DNA of 64,000 nucleotides from Candidatus Saccharimonadota bacterium (GCA_017514045.1 JAFWLS010000020.1:25248-89247); one strand, 5' to 3'. Positions 7,708 through 16,574 are shown, counted from the first letter of the stretch. Made by a program: numbers and translations. Notes: a model not told the origin generated them from the letters alone.

Positions 7708-8856
7708 CTAGAGTGCTAATATAGATTGATTATTATTTAAGAGCTTTTCATTGAAGACTTGGACAATTTCGTCTTCCATCTCGCCGGAAATAAAGGTTAG
7801 ATAGTAGTAGTAGCCACTGATGCTGGTAATTGGCGAGAGAGTGAGAGTATCGGAATACTGCAGCGTATCGTTGGTTGAGCGAATGAGGCTCATTACAGCG
7901 TTAGCCCCTTCATCTTCTGCGGTTTCGTCGGGGGCATAATTGCTATCGGCGCCAAAGATACGAACTTCGTTAGGCTTGTCATTGATCGTCTCATACCAGA
8001 ATCCACCAATACCCGCTGGTTTGAGAATTTTTATGCCCCATTCATCTATCGGGAGATATTTTTCGGTAGGTTTAGTGTCGTCTGCTGGCTGGACTTCGGA
8101 AGATTCTTTCTTAAATAAATTCGGGAAAGGATTGTCGATTATTTTTTGCTCTACTAAAATGCAGATACTACCAACCGCTAGCGCGAGCACAAATAAGATG
8201 AAGAGGAGAATACGACCTATATCGTGATGTTTTTTGTGTGGCTCAGTAGATAGTGGCTCAGATAAATCAGTGGAAGGTTCTTCATTGCTAATACGACTCA
8301 GTGCAGCTTCGACTTCTGGAGAGTATTTCTTGGTGCGATTCGAGGATTCATGCAACTTAGGATTATCTTCGTTCATGGTGAGAATCGCGGCCTTGGCTGG
8401 CTCGGTTTCTTTTGGTTGCTCTTCAGGCTCTTCTTCGTACTCTTCTTCTGCTTCGGCCTGTTCATATTCATCATCGTGTTGTTCCGACGTATCCTCAGGC
8501 GTTGGATCGGGGGTATAATCATCGACTTCTTCTTGTTCTTCGACGGGATTAAAATTGATTGCTACTGGCTCGCTCTCTTCGTCGGCAGGTGTTTCGTCTT
8601 CGTGAGCATCATTTTCTTCATGACGCTCTTCGTTCTCATGATATTCTTCGTCTCCCTCATTTGGTTCTATTGGCGTTTCTTCTGCGTCTTCTTCTACAAA
8701 GTCAGCGTCGATGCGTTCATTACCTTCGTCGTTTGGCGTGTCACGAAGCTCCTCATCGGAGATCCGATCTTCGTCGCGTTCTTGAGGTTCATTGGCCTCG
8801 CGAGGGCCAGTATTATTAGCGATATTTTGAGATAAATTACGTAATTTTTCTTCCAT
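7708..8856 (-). CDS. One-pass membrane protein with long acidic N-terminal tail
   Basis: 382 residues, no recognised family. Residues 1-170 are strongly acidic and low-complexity (Glu/Asp/Asn/Pro). A basic stretch (EPHKKHHDIGR) precedes a single membrane helix at about 215-235, so the tail is cytoplasmic. The remaining 130 residues are extracytoplasmic, with an IDEWGIKI...YYYYLTF pattern shared with the next gene. Probably transcribed with 6730-7695. It is divergent from dnaE; the two starts are only 49 bp apart. Confidence 0.68.
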   Translation of the reverse strand: MEEKLRNLSQNIANNTGPREANEPQERDEDRISDEELRDTPNDEGNERIDADFVEEDAEETPIEPNEGDEEYHENEERHEENDAHEDETPADEESEPVAINFNPVEEQEEVDDYTPDPTPEDTSEQHDDEYEQAEAEEEYEEEPEEQPKETEPAKAAILTMNEDNPKLHESSNRTKKYSPEVEAALSRISNEEPSTDLSEPLSTEPHKKHHDIGRILLFILFVLALAVGSICILVEQKIIDNPFPNLFKKESSEVQPADDTKPTEKYLPIDEWGIKILKPAGIGGFWYETINDKPNEVRIFGADSNYAPDETAEDEGANAVMSLIRSTNDTLQYSDTLTLSPITSISGYYYYLTFISGEMEDEIVQVFNEKLLNNNQSILAL

Positions 8857-8890
8857 GGTTATATTAATTTTAACATAAACGGTTTGAAAA

Positions 8891-8899
8891 TGATATAAT
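8891..8899 (+). promoter_or_regulatory. Extended -10 of dnaE, leaderless arrangement
   Basis: TGA-TATAAT (-10 at 8894-8899) is followed by 6 nt and then the dnaE ATG at 8906. No convincing -35 and no Shine-Dalgarno sequence. Confidence 0.7.
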
Positions 8900-8905
8900 G
8901 TTTTT

Positions 8906-11900
8906 ATGGAAAAAACGGAGGACGGAAAAACTGTTTTAAAGACTAGTGACTTTGTGCATTTACATAATCATACGCACTATAGTTTGCTTGATGGTCTGAC
9001 GAAGATTCCCGAGCTGGTTGATTTTGTGAAAGAGCATGGCATGGAAGCTGTAGCCGTAACTGACCATGGAACAATGTCTGGGCTGGTTGAGCTATATAAG
9101 ACTTGTAAGGACAATGGGATTAAGCCTATCTTAGGGCTCGAAGCGTATGTGGCTGCACGTAATCTTGAAGATCGTGACCCCGCCTATGACAAGCAGCGCT
9201 TCCATATTACGTTGCTTGCGATGAACGACAAGGGTTTTGAAAATCTTTGTAGACTGATGAGCAATGCCGAAATTAATGGTAAATACTATAAGCCCCGCAC
9301 TGACCATAAGGATATGGAGAAATATAGTGAAGGGGTGATTTGTCTTTCTGGTTGTGCTGGGTCGGAAATTAGTGAGGCGCTTAGGGCTGGAGACGAAAAG
9401 CGAGCAATCGAACTCATAGAGTGGCATAAGAAGGTTTATGGCGATAGGTTCTATCTTGAAATGCAAGATCATGGACATCCAGATTCCCCTACTCACTGGA
9501 AAGAACAAGAAAACATTAACAATTGGCACATGAAACACGCAAAAGAACTGGGTGTGCCACTAGTCGTAACGTGTGATGCGCATTATCTGAAACATGAAGA
9601 TCAGGAAGCCCACGAAGTATTATTATGTGTGGGGACTGGTTCGAACTTGTCCGATGCAAATAGGATGAGTTTGAAAGAGTTTGAACTTCACGTTATTCCA
9701 CCAGAAGATATCATTGAGCGTTGGGGAAAAACTTGTCCGGAAGCGGTACTAAATACAAAACGGATTGCCGATAGGTGTAATGTTGAGTTACAGCTAGGGC
9801 GGATTTTGATCCCGAAATTCCCTGTTCCTGAGGGTGAAGATGAAAAGAGTTATCTTGATAAACTGGTTTTTTCTGGATTAGTGTTTAGGTATGGTGGGAA
9901 GACAGAAGAGGAGGCACAAAAGCTTAGCGTTGCGGAATGTCGAAAGATTTTGGAGAAGATTGATGAGCAGCGCGATGAGCTTCATAAATTGCTCCCCAGG
10001 ATCGATTACGAGCTTTCAGTTGTAGATAAAATGAATTACAATGGCTATTTCTTGATCGTTTGGGACTTCATTAACTGGGGCAAGAAACGTGGGATTGTAT
10101 ATGGACCGGGGCGCGGTTCGGCGGCTGGAGCATTGCTTGCTTATGCGCTACGTATTACTGAGCTCGATCCAATGAAATATGATTTGCTATTTGAAAGATT
10201 TTTGAATCCTGACCGTATTTCGATGCCGGATATCGATACTGATATCCAGGATACTAGGCGTGACGAAGTAATTGAGTATTGTACGGAGAAATATGGAAAG
10301 GGGCGGGTATCCAATATTGCGACGTTTGGTAAAATGATGGCGAAAAACGCCGTACGTGATGTGGCACGTGTGCTCGAGGTGCCATATGCTGAAGCGGACA
10401 GGCTAGCAAAGCTAGTGCCAGACCCGGTGATGGGTCATCATGTACACTTGCCCGATGCCATTCGGGATGTGCCGGATCTTAAAACAGAATATGAGACTAA
10501 TCCGACGTCGAAAGAAGTTTTGGATTTTGCCAGTAGACTGGAAGGAACTATTCGCGGGCACGGTGTGCACGCTTGTGGCGTAGTTATCGCGCCGGATGAT
10601 CTAGTAAAGTTTGTACCGCTCGAAGTATCGGCCAAGGGACCGATTGCCGCTCAATTCCCAATGGGAACAATTGAAGAGCTGGGTCTTCTTAAGATGGATT
10701 TTCTTGGTCTTTCGAACCTTTCGGTGATAAATAATGCATTAAGGATGATTCGAAAAGTCTATGGTGACGATATTGACATGTATTCGGTGCCGTTAGATGA
10801 CAAATTGACTTTTGATCTCTTCCAAAGAGCTGATACGACTGGTGTCTTCCAGCTGGAATCGGCAGGCATGAAGCGCTATCTAAAAGATCTGAAGGCGGAT
10901 AAATTTGAAGATATTATCGCTATGGTAGCCCTGTATCGCCCGGGCCCAATGCAGTTTATTGATTCGTTCATTCGTCGTAAGCATGGTAAGGAGGCAATTA
11001 CGTATTTGCATCCTGGGCTTGAGAACGCACTTAAAAATACCTATGGCATAATGATTTACCAGGAACAATTCATGCAGATTTCTAGGGAGTGGTGTGGATT
11101 CACTGGGGGACAGGCGGATACTTTGCGTAAGGCAGTAGGTAAGAAAAAAATTGATCTCATGAAGAAGGTTAAGCCACAGTTCATCGAAGGCGCCATTAAA
11201 GTCGGCGGAGCAACGGAAGAGATTGCCGAAGAGTTCTGGCGTGAGCTTCTAGACTTTGCGAATTATTGCTTTAACAAGAGCCACGCAGCGTGTTATGCCT
11301 TGGTTAGCTATTGGACGGCGTATCTTAAGGCGCACTATCCAGATGCATATATGGCGGCTTTGATGACTGCCGATATGCGGTGGACCGATCGATTAGCGAT
11401 TGAAATTGCCGAATGTAAGAAAATGGGGTTAAAAGTCCTTGGCCCGGACATCAACGAAAGTTTTGCCGATTTTGGTATTGTAAAAGGTGAAAAAACTATT
11501 CGTTTTGGACTGGCTGGCATTAAGGGTGTTGGAAAATCATTGGTAGAAGAAAAGGTGATCCCGGAAAGAAAACAAAACGGCCCGTTCAAGAGCGTTTGTG
11601 ATTTTGCAAAGCGAGTTGACTCGACAAAGTTTAATAAAAAAGCTTGGGAATCAACTATTAAGACTGGTGGATTTGACAGATTTGGTACACGAAGCGATTT
11701 GTTATTTAATCTTGAAAATATTCAGGCCTATGGCGCAAAAATGCAAAAAGACGCCAGTTCTGGACAGACGGATTTATTTGGCGCTTTTGGTTCTGCCACG
11801 GCAATCCCAGAAGTTGAGATAAAGCCGGCGCCGACTCAGTTCACGGAAAAAGAACAATTATTGTGGGAGCGTGATCTGATGGGGCTTTATATCTCTGCCC

Positions 11901-12643
11901 ATCCACTAGATAAGTACGACAAATATTTTGACGAACAGACGCACCCTTATTCTTTGGTGAATCAGGAAAATGATGGTAAAAGTGTGACTGTCGGTGGGAT
12001 TATAACGAACGTACGAACTATTTTGACAAAGAGTAATAGTAAAATGGCCTTTGTTAAAATCGAGAATAAGACCGGTGAACAGGAAGTTATTGTGTTCCCG
12101 AGTGTGTTTGAAGAATATGGTGGTAAATTAGTGCAGGATAATGTTGTAAAAATTACTGGTCGTGTTAATGCCAAAGATAAGAATGGCAACACTGTGCCGG
12201 ATGTCAAAGTGTTGATGGATGCGTGTGAATTGATTTCGGACGACGTGTTGGCGAGTTATCAAGAAACCGGTACGACACTTCCGCCTCCGGCGGAAACGAA
12301 AGGATTTGGTCGGCGTAAATCTCAAACAACAGCGGAATATGTATCAGCAAAAAAGCCTAAAGAAACGTCTTCTTATGTCGAGCCTAAACGCGCAGTCGTT
12401 GCTCCGACGGATGTTCGGAAAGAACGAGTCTATGTTTTGGTCAAAGAACCAAATAACGTAGAACTGTTGTCGGAGATTAAAAGGGTTTGTGATAGAAATC
12501 TTGGAATGCAGGACATTATATTAGTCTTACAGGATGGCGATGAAAAGAAAGCTCTCAAAATGCCATTTAAGGTCGATTCGAACGATGCCTTTATCGCTGA
12601 CATGAAAGCGGTTGCGGGTGAAGATTGTGTAAAAATTAGATAA
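8906..12643 (+). CDS. dnaE: DNA polymerase III alpha subunit
   Basis: 1245 residues; replicative polymerase. The N-terminal PHP domain begins with HLHNHT (18-23) and TDHGTM and keeps its metal-ligand histidines. The palm/catalytic core contains the acidic motif PDIDTD (Asp442 and Asp444), GPGRGSAAGALLAYAL and the YRPGPM segment typical of DnaE. The helix-hairpin-helix region (FGLAGIKGVG) is followed by an OB fold starting near residue 1026. The length is close to DnaE1 proteins. It lacks the DnaQ-like insert of PolC, so proofreading must come from PHP or a separate protein. The start follows a -10 box by 6 nt. Confidence 0.97.
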   Translation: MEKTEDGKTVLKTSDFVHLHNHTHYSLLDGLTKIPELVDFVKEHGMEAVAVTDHGTMSGLVELYKTCKDNGIKPILGLEAYVAARNLEDRDPAYDKQRFHITLLAMNDKGFENLCRLMSNAEINGKYYKPRTDHKDMEKYSEGVICLSGCAGSEISEALRAGDEKRAIELIEWHKKVYGDRFYLEMQDHGHPDSPTHWKEQENINNWHMKHAKELGVPLVVTCDAHYLKHEDQEAHEVLLCVGTGSNLSDANRMSLKEFELHVIPPEDIIERWGKTCPEAVLNTKRIADRCNVELQLGRILIPKFPVPEGEDEKSYLDKLVFSGLVFRYGGKTEEEAQKLSVAECRKILEKIDEQRDELHKLLPRIDYELSVVDKMNYNGYFLIVWDFINWGKKRGIVYGPGRGSAAGALLAYALRITELDPMKYDLLFERFLNPDRISMPDIDTDIQDTRRDEVIEYCTEKYGKGRVSNIATFGKMMAKNAVRDVARVLEVPYAEADRLAKLVPDPVMGHHVHLPDAIRDVPDLKTEYETNPTSKEVLDFASRLEGTIRGHGVHACGVVIAPDDLVKFVPLEVSAKGPIAAQFPMGTIEELGLLKMDFLGLSNLSVINNALRMIRKVYGDDIDMYSVPLDDKLTFDLFQRADTTGVFQLESAGMKRYLKDLKADKFEDIIAMVALYRPGPMQFIDSFIRRKHGKEAITYLHPGLENALKNTYGIMIYQEQFMQISREWCGFTGGQADTLRKAVGKKKIDLMKKVKPQFIEGAIKVGGATEEIAEEFWRELLDFANYCFNKSHAACYALVSYWTAYLKAHYPDAYMAALMTADMRWTDRLAIEIAECKKMGLKVLGPDINESFADFGIVKGEKTIRFGLAGIKGVGKSLVEEKVIPERKQNGPFKSVCDFAKRVDSTKFNKKAWESTIKTGGFDRFGTRSDLLFNLENIQAYGAKMQKDASSGQTDLFGAFGSATAIPEVEIKPAPTQFTEKEQLLWERDLMGLYISAHPLDKYDKYFDEQTHPYSLVNQENDGKSVTVGGIITNVRTILTKSNSKMAFVKIENKTGEQEVIVFPSVFEEYGGKLVQDNVVKITGRVNAKDKNGNTVPDVKVLMDACELISDDVLASYQETGTTLPPPAETKGFGRRKSQTTAEYVSAKKPKETSSYVEPKRAVVAPTDVRKERVYVLVKEPNNVELLSEIKRVCDRNLGMQDIILVLQDGDEKKALKMPFKVDSNDAFIADMKAVAGEDCVKIR

Positions 12644-12670
12644 AAATCACCCCGATTTGATTCGGGGTGA
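12642..12670 (-). terminator. Intrinsic terminator of the L,D-transpeptidase-like gene
   Basis: TCACCCCGA (47-55) pairs with TCGGGGTGA (12662-12670) across a 6-nt loop. On the minus strand it is followed by TTTTT. The plus strand has no T tract, so it mainly serves the minus-strand gene, although dnaE transcripts also run into it. Confidence 0.8.
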
Positions 12671-12685
12671 GAGTTGGTCGTTAAG

Positions 12686-13681
12686 TTAGAGGTTGCTGGG
12701 CTGCCAGGCACGGTCGTCGATGACGACTATAGAGCCTATTGGAATGTTTTCATTTAGCCAGCTGGAAAGCTCGGGGCTGACATGAATATACCCGGGGTAA
12801 GCTTGGGTTTTGTCCCATTCCTTCCCTAATTGCGGGAAAGAGCAGATGGCGGACGAACTCGCATTCTTGAGGTCTAAGACGTTACGGTATGCATAGACAT
12901 ACCCTTCCTCACTGATCTTGGTCCGTAACCCTGTTTTCTTGGTGACTGAGGTTTTTCCAAGGAACACCTTAGTCTGTTCGCCAAGAAGACAATCTTCGCT
13001 CTTAATGAGTTCCCAATTGCCTTCTTGCTTATGGAAGACTCCGATGTGACTGATACCACTTCGGCCACCGAGAGCAACATATATGAGGTAGTCTTTGCTC
13101 TCATTCGCTATTTTTGCCAGGTCGGCCATATAGTATAGTGTGCGGCCGGATTCAAGTTCAAAACCAAGTTCTTCTGCGGCTGCCTGGTCAACTACACCGG
13201 TGACGGTGAGTCCGTGGTCGTATTGGAAATTTTTGACCGCTTCAGCAGTTTTTGGTCCAAACTGGCCGTCGATAGAGATATCGTATCCCAGATCGACGAG
13301 GCGGCTCTGAACTTGTTTGGTCCAGTAGGAGTCCATTTCCCAGTAGCGCGGGAAACAGCTTTCGCTTTCGGCGTGAGCCTGAGAGAAGAAAGCGCTGCCT
13401 ACGACAGACAGTAAAATGAGGCTGATGATGACCGCGATGACCTGTAGTAAACCTATGGTATGGCGGCGACGAGAATCTCGTCTGATTTCTTCGGGAGACA
13501 AGCCGGCACAGCCCCATTCATAGGGAATATGTTCGGCTGATGGTTCTGAGATATTGAAGGCAGCGACAGGATTATTGCCGTCGCTGTAAAACCAATATCT
13601 GTCCTGACGTCTCTTTTCTGTGATGACCGGGAAAGGGGTCGCGAGTTTCGGAACTTCATACCCTTCGTTGATTCTGTTCAT
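12686..13681 (-). CDS. Membrane-anchored peptidoglycan-binding protein with a pseudo-L,D-transpeptidase (YkuD-like) domain
   Basis: 331 residues. A cytoplasmic N-terminal region (1-74) rich in charges is followed by a membrane helix at 75-97. Residues 121-172 are a PG_binding_1 domain (VQSRLVDLGYDISIDGQFGP then AVKNFQYDHGL). Residues 195-325 have the YkuD layout: VFLGKTSVTKKTGLRTKI aligns with the usual V-x-x-G-x-x-x-x-T-P-x-G-x-F-x-I. The C-terminal GYIHVSPELSSWLNENIPIG aligns without gaps to the S-H-G-C-I-R-L...L-x-x-x-V-P-I-G active-site block. The catalytic Cys is Tyr298 and the Arg is His. It is therefore probably a wall-binding, non-transpeptidating protein. It has its own consensus promoter, an 80-nt leader with AAGGGAGGG, and a terminator. 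Confidence 0.78.
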   Translation of the reverse strand: MNRINEGYEVPKLATPFPVITEKRRQDRYWFYSDGNNPVAAFNISEPSAEHIPYEWGCAGLSPEEIRRDSRRRHTIGLLQVIAVIISLILLSVVGSAFFSQAHAESESCFPRYWEMDSYWTKQVQSRLVDLGYDISIDGQFGPKTAEAVKNFQYDHGLTVTGVVDQAAAEELGFELESGRTLYYMADLAKIANESKDYLIYVALGGRSGISHIGVFHKQEGNWELIKSEDCLLGEQTKVFLGKTSVTKKTGLRTKISEEGYVYAYRNVLDLKNASSSAICSFPQLGKEWDKTQAYPGYIHVSPELSSWLNENIPIGSIVVIDDRAWQPSNL

Positions 13682-13767
13682 TTTTTATGCCCTCCCTTAA
13701 AAAATATAGTCTCAACACTTAACGATTAAAGGTCCGTATTTGGCAAATGCGCCAAAGATACACCTTA

Positions 13768-13796
13768 ATTATAGCATAAACTCTATAAAAAGTCAA
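13768..13796 (-). promoter_or_regulatory. Consensus promoter of the L,D-transpeptidase-like gene
   Basis: Minus strand TTGACT (13796-13791), 17 bp, TATAAT (13773-13768) with extended TATGC. Very similar to the promoter at 22399-22427 (about 3 differences over 27 bp). Confidence 0.85.
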
Positions 13797-13805
13797 TATA
13801 GGAAG

Positions 13806-13895
13806 CTAGCGTGGAACGCGGAAAACACCGGCAAAAAAACCACAGATAGTACCGAAGAAATGACCGAATTTAGTCTTTAGATTTAGCTTCTTCAT
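13806..13895 (-). other. Short overlapping ORF, possible YtxH-type remnant
   Basis: A 29-codon frame starting at ATG 13895 inside the 3' end of the neighbouring gene. It encodes a basic start followed by TKFGHFFGTICGFFAGVF. This resembles the glycine-rich membrane helix that opens YtxH-domain proteins, which often accompany DUF948-like proteins such as the gene upstream. It stops right after the helix. It could be a truncated gene, a small membrane peptide or chance. No strong ribosome-binding site is seen. Confidence 0.25.
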
Positions 13896-14199
13896 TCTTT
13901 TTGAATTTCTTTTCTACGGCAGAGACAACGGCATCTTTAATAGCTCCAGTGGTGGCGGTAACGTCTTTTTTGACTGCTTTGGCTGTGGTAGAAGTAGCAG
14001 ATTTGACGTTAGAAACTGTATCACGAGCGTCGTCGATGATATTGTTGCCTTTGGCGGCAATGCGATTGAGTTGTTTCATGAGGTGCTTAGCATCACGCGA
14101 GAGGTCAAGGAGCTTGGTAAGGAGTAAGATCCCTAAGAATAAAAATACAAAAAGTGTTAATGATAGGATTGAAACGATAATCCATTCTGCTGTATCCAT
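13870..14199 (-). CDS. Small membrane-anchored coiled-coil protein (DUF948-like)
   Basis: 109 residues. An N-terminal membrane helix (about 6-29) is followed by a helical, Lys/Ala/Thr-rich cytoplasmic part (LSRDAKHLMKQLNRIAAKG...). This resembles DUF948/YtxG-type general stress membrane proteins. The ribosome-binding site AAAAGGAGC lies 8 nt before the ATG. It follows galU by 18 nt in the same operon. The function is unknown. Confidence 0.65.
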   Translation of the reverse strand: MDTAEWIIVSILSLTLFVFLFLGILLLTKLLDLSRDAKHLMKQLNRIAAKGNNIIDDARDTVSNVKSATSTTAKAVKKDVTATTGAIKDAVVSAVEKKFKKNEEAKSKD

Positions 14200-14217
14200 G
14201 TATATTGCTCCTTTTAA

Positions 14218-15093
14218 TTAGTTGTTATTGATGAACTCGCGTAATTCTCCCGCGTATGGTTCATTATCCAAGATATATTTAAGCTGAGCGAAGGCGTAGT
14301 TTTGTGGGTCGCCGGTAGTCATCCAAAGACCGTTGGTTTGCTTGGCATAGACGTGGTTGGTTGGAATTAGTTTGGCTATAGCCTCGGCCAGCCAGAGTTC
14401 GTTGTCTTTGCCGGTATTTTCTGGCACGAGGTGGGTAAATATTTCTGGGGTGAGGAGATAGCGGCCATATGAGGCAAGATCGGATGCGGCGTCTTCTGGG
14501 GCTGGTTTCTCGACTAGGCCGTGAAGTATTTCGGTGTTTTCATCATAGTCTACAGAAGCGTATTTTTTGATCTCTTCATGTGGAACGAGCTGGCAGCCGA
14601 TGATAGCTAGAGCGTCAGGATGCTTGTCGAAGGCGTCTATGAGGTCGTTGACAGCAGATGGGCCGTAGACAACGTCGTCGGAATAGATGGCGATGAAAGC
14701 CTCATCTTTATCTATTAATCCACGAGCGCTTGCGATTGGCGAACCATTGCCATATGGTAGGCTTGGGTCTTGTGTAATGATGGTAATTTTCGGGAAAGCG
14801 AGAACTTCTTCGACGCTAGCAAAACGGTCTTGTTTGCCTTGAGAATAGAGCTGAGCTTTGGCTTTCTCGGCTGGATTATTAAAGTAGTCTTCGTAGATAG
14901 CTTTCCCTTCTGGAGTGACAACTAAGATGATTTCTTTGATGCCGGCTGACAAACACTCTTCAATGACGAGCTGAATGACTGGTCGGTTGCCAATAGGAAG
15001 CATGCCTTTTGGAATAGTTTTGGTAATAGGTAGAAAGCGGCTGGCGAAGCCGGCGTCGGTGATAATAGCCTTGGTGGGGCGTTTGTAGTTCAT
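14218..15093 (-). CDS. galU: UTP-glucose-1-phosphate uridylyltransferase
   Basis: 291 residues; makes UDP-glucose from UTP and glucose-1-phosphate for surface glycans or glycolipids. The GalU hallmarks are SRFLPITKTIPKGMLPIGNR, the IEECLSAGIKEIILV segment, the acidic IYSDDVVYGPS, the lysine in LVEKP, and the C-terminal WMTTGDPQNY. The glycine-rich nucleotide loop, usually AAGLGTR, here reads DAGFASR, an unusual change. Ribosome-binding site AAGGAG. It sits in a run with three membrane proteins (15784, 15127 and 13870), which suggests an envelope setting. Confidence 0.92.
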   Translation of the reverse strand: MNYKRPTKAIITDAGFASRFLPITKTIPKGMLPIGNRPVIQLVIEECLSAGIKEIILVVTPEGKAIYEDYFNNPAEKAKAQLYSQGKQDRFASVEEVLAFPKITIITQDPSLPYGNGSPIASARGLIDKDEAFIAIYSDDVVYGPSAVNDLIDAFDKHPDALAIIGCQLVPHEEIKKYASVDYDENTEILHGLVEKPAPEDAASDLASYGRYLLTPEIFTHLVPENTGKDNELWLAEAIAKLIPTNHVYAKQTNGLWMTTGDPQNYAFAQLKYILDNEPYAGELREFINNN

Positions 15094-15126
15094 ATTTTGG
15101 TAACTCCTTGAGCTTCTATTCTAGCA

Positions 15127-15774
15127 TTATTTAGAGCGTTTGACAATTTTCTTACCAGCTCTGCCGTTATGCTTACGGGTCTTAGCTGCCTTGGCGGCAG
15201 ATTCGCGTCGAGCAACGCGATCTTCGATTTTTTGAGCGCGGTTATGTACGCCGTAGAAGAGGCTACAGGTGCCAATGATTAAGAGATAGACGCCAAAGAA
15301 GCGAACAAAGTAATCGTTTTGATTTAATACGGCACTGCTGAAGATTGTAACGCCAGAGATAGCGCCGAACATACCGCTGAAAACCCAGGTGAAGCGGTCG
15401 GTTGGATCAACGGTGGCACGAAACCCAGCGATGATTTCGAAGAAACCACGAAGAAAAGTATAAATGGAAATAATATAGAGATGCCAGGTAGAATCTTGAG
15501 TAATAGTGAAGAGAAGTGCAAGTGCGACTACGGCGTCAATGATAGCGAGGGACACTGAGATCGCCCAGCCGGTTTTCTGGCGTGCGCGATAAAGAGCATT
15601 GACAAATTCGACGATTGAGAAGGTGAGTAAGAAAATACCGACTACCGTAATCATATAAGGGACATCTCGCTTCATATTGAAGAGCGAGACTGCGCCAAAG
15701 GCGAGAGCAATAAGTCCTCTTGCAATAAACAACATCCAGTGGCTGTCGATATATTTACGGTTGATATGTGCCAT
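15127..15774 (-). CDS. HdeD/DUF308-like six-helix membrane protein with basic tail
   Basis: 215 residues. About six hydrophobic helices are arranged as three pairs, as in the HdeD/DUF308 family (WMLFIARGLIALAFGAVSLF opening helix, and a G-F-F-E-I-I-A-G-F motif in the middle). A C-terminal Lys/Arg-rich tail of about 40 residues should face the cytoplasm. Ribosome-binding site AAGGAGTTTAT just before ATG; 9 nt after the upstream gene. The molecular function of this family in these bacteria is unknown. Confidence 0.7.
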   Translation of the reverse strand: MAHINRKYIDSHWMLFIARGLIALAFGAVSLFNMKRDVPYMITVVGIFLLTFSIVEFVNALYRARQKTGWAISVSLAIIDAVVALALLFTITQDSTWHLYIISIYTFLRGFFEIIAGFRATVDPTDRFTWVFSGMFGAISGVTIFSSAVLNQNDYFVRFFGVYLLIIGTCSLFYGVHNRAQKIEDRVARRESAAKAAKTRKHNGRAGKKIVKRSK

Positions 15775-15783
15775 ATAAACTCC

Positions 15784-16536
15784 TTATTCGTTAAATGTAA
15801 TAGACTCGAGTATTTTATTGAAATCGTCGCGATAGATTTCGGCGTCGGTCTCTAGCGTCACAACTTTGTCGCGAAGTTTAAAGATAACTATGGAACCTAT
15901 GAGGTTATTGGGAAGAGTACCATCGTAGCGGTTGGCGGTGGTAGTAGAGACATTGATAACTGAGGATTCGAGTTTTTTCTCTTTGGAATTAACGAGACTT
16001 TGATAACGATTAGCAGCGGTTTCAAATGATTCGGAGCGGATGATGACGCGAAGAGCAAAGATAGTGTTATTAGAAACAGCTGGAACTTCAGATGGATGGA
16101 GATAAGCTTCGAAATCACCGCCTTTGGAGGCATCTTTAGCGATGTATACACTCCAAGTTTTGGGGTATTTGAAACCGACCCGTCCGTAATCTTCAGGACC
16201 GGTAAAATTAGAATATGGAATTTTCTCGCGTTCGGCGAATTCTTCTTCTAGCGCGTCAGTAACTTCTTTCTTCGCATCGACTATGGCGTTTGCGATTTTA
16301 CTATCGACATCGCTCTGAGCCGATTGGTACTCATTGTAAAAGTAGACAGATAAAAGCAGTGCTCCGATAAGAAGGAGGGACAGAAGAATGATAGCAATAG
16401 TCTTGATTAGAGAGTTTTTGACACTTTTATTGAGCTTATCGACGCCTGATGAGGCCATTGTTGGATGTGTTGAAACACCCTGGACTGGCATTTGTGGCGT
16501 GATAGGCGGCATAGCCGGAGCCGGTTGGTTAAACAT
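15784..16536 (-). CDS. One-pass membrane protein with extracytoplasmic domain, unknown function
   Basis: 250 residues. A short Pro/Met-rich cytoplasmic tail and a membrane helix (about 43-67) are followed by a helical stalk rich in Asp/Glu/Lys (70-102). The C-terminal domain opens with GFKYPKTWSVYIAKD, a pattern common to PsbP-like or lipoprotein-type domains in this lineage, and it has several beta strands. It has the same N-in/C-out design as the proteins at 6730 and 7708. A -10 box 6 nt upstream of the ATG marks it as the first gene of the 16536 to 13870 operon. Confidence 0.68.
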   Translation of the reverse strand: MFNQPAPAMPPITPQMPVQGVSTHPTMASSGVDKLNKSVKNSLIKTIAIILLSLLLIGALLLSVYFYNEYQSAQSDVDSKIANAIVDAKKEVTDALEEEFAEREKIPYSNFTGPEDYGRVGFKYPKTWSVYIAKDASKGGDFEAYLHPSEVPAVSNNTIFALRVIIRSESFETAANRYQSLVNSKEKKLESSVINVSTTTANRYDGTLPNNLIGSIVIFKLRDKVVTLETDAEIYRDDFNKILESITFNE

Positions 16537-16542
16537 ATTTTT

Positions 16543-16551
16543 ATATTAGCA
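16543..16551 (-). promoter_or_regulatory. Extended -10 upstream of the 15784-16536 gene
   Basis: Minus strand TGC-TAATAT (-10 at 16548-16543), then 6 nt, then ATG at 16536. Leaderless arrangement. Confidence 0.5.
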
Positions 16552-16574
16552 TTAGCAGTAAAAAAAGTAAAGTT

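Noticed and set aside
8350..8835. 161-codon plus-strand ORF opposite the acidic-tail protein gene
   Set aside because: It is the mirror of a Glu/Asp-rich gene; the result is an artefactual Phe/Leu/Ile-rich sequence with no ribosome-binding site.
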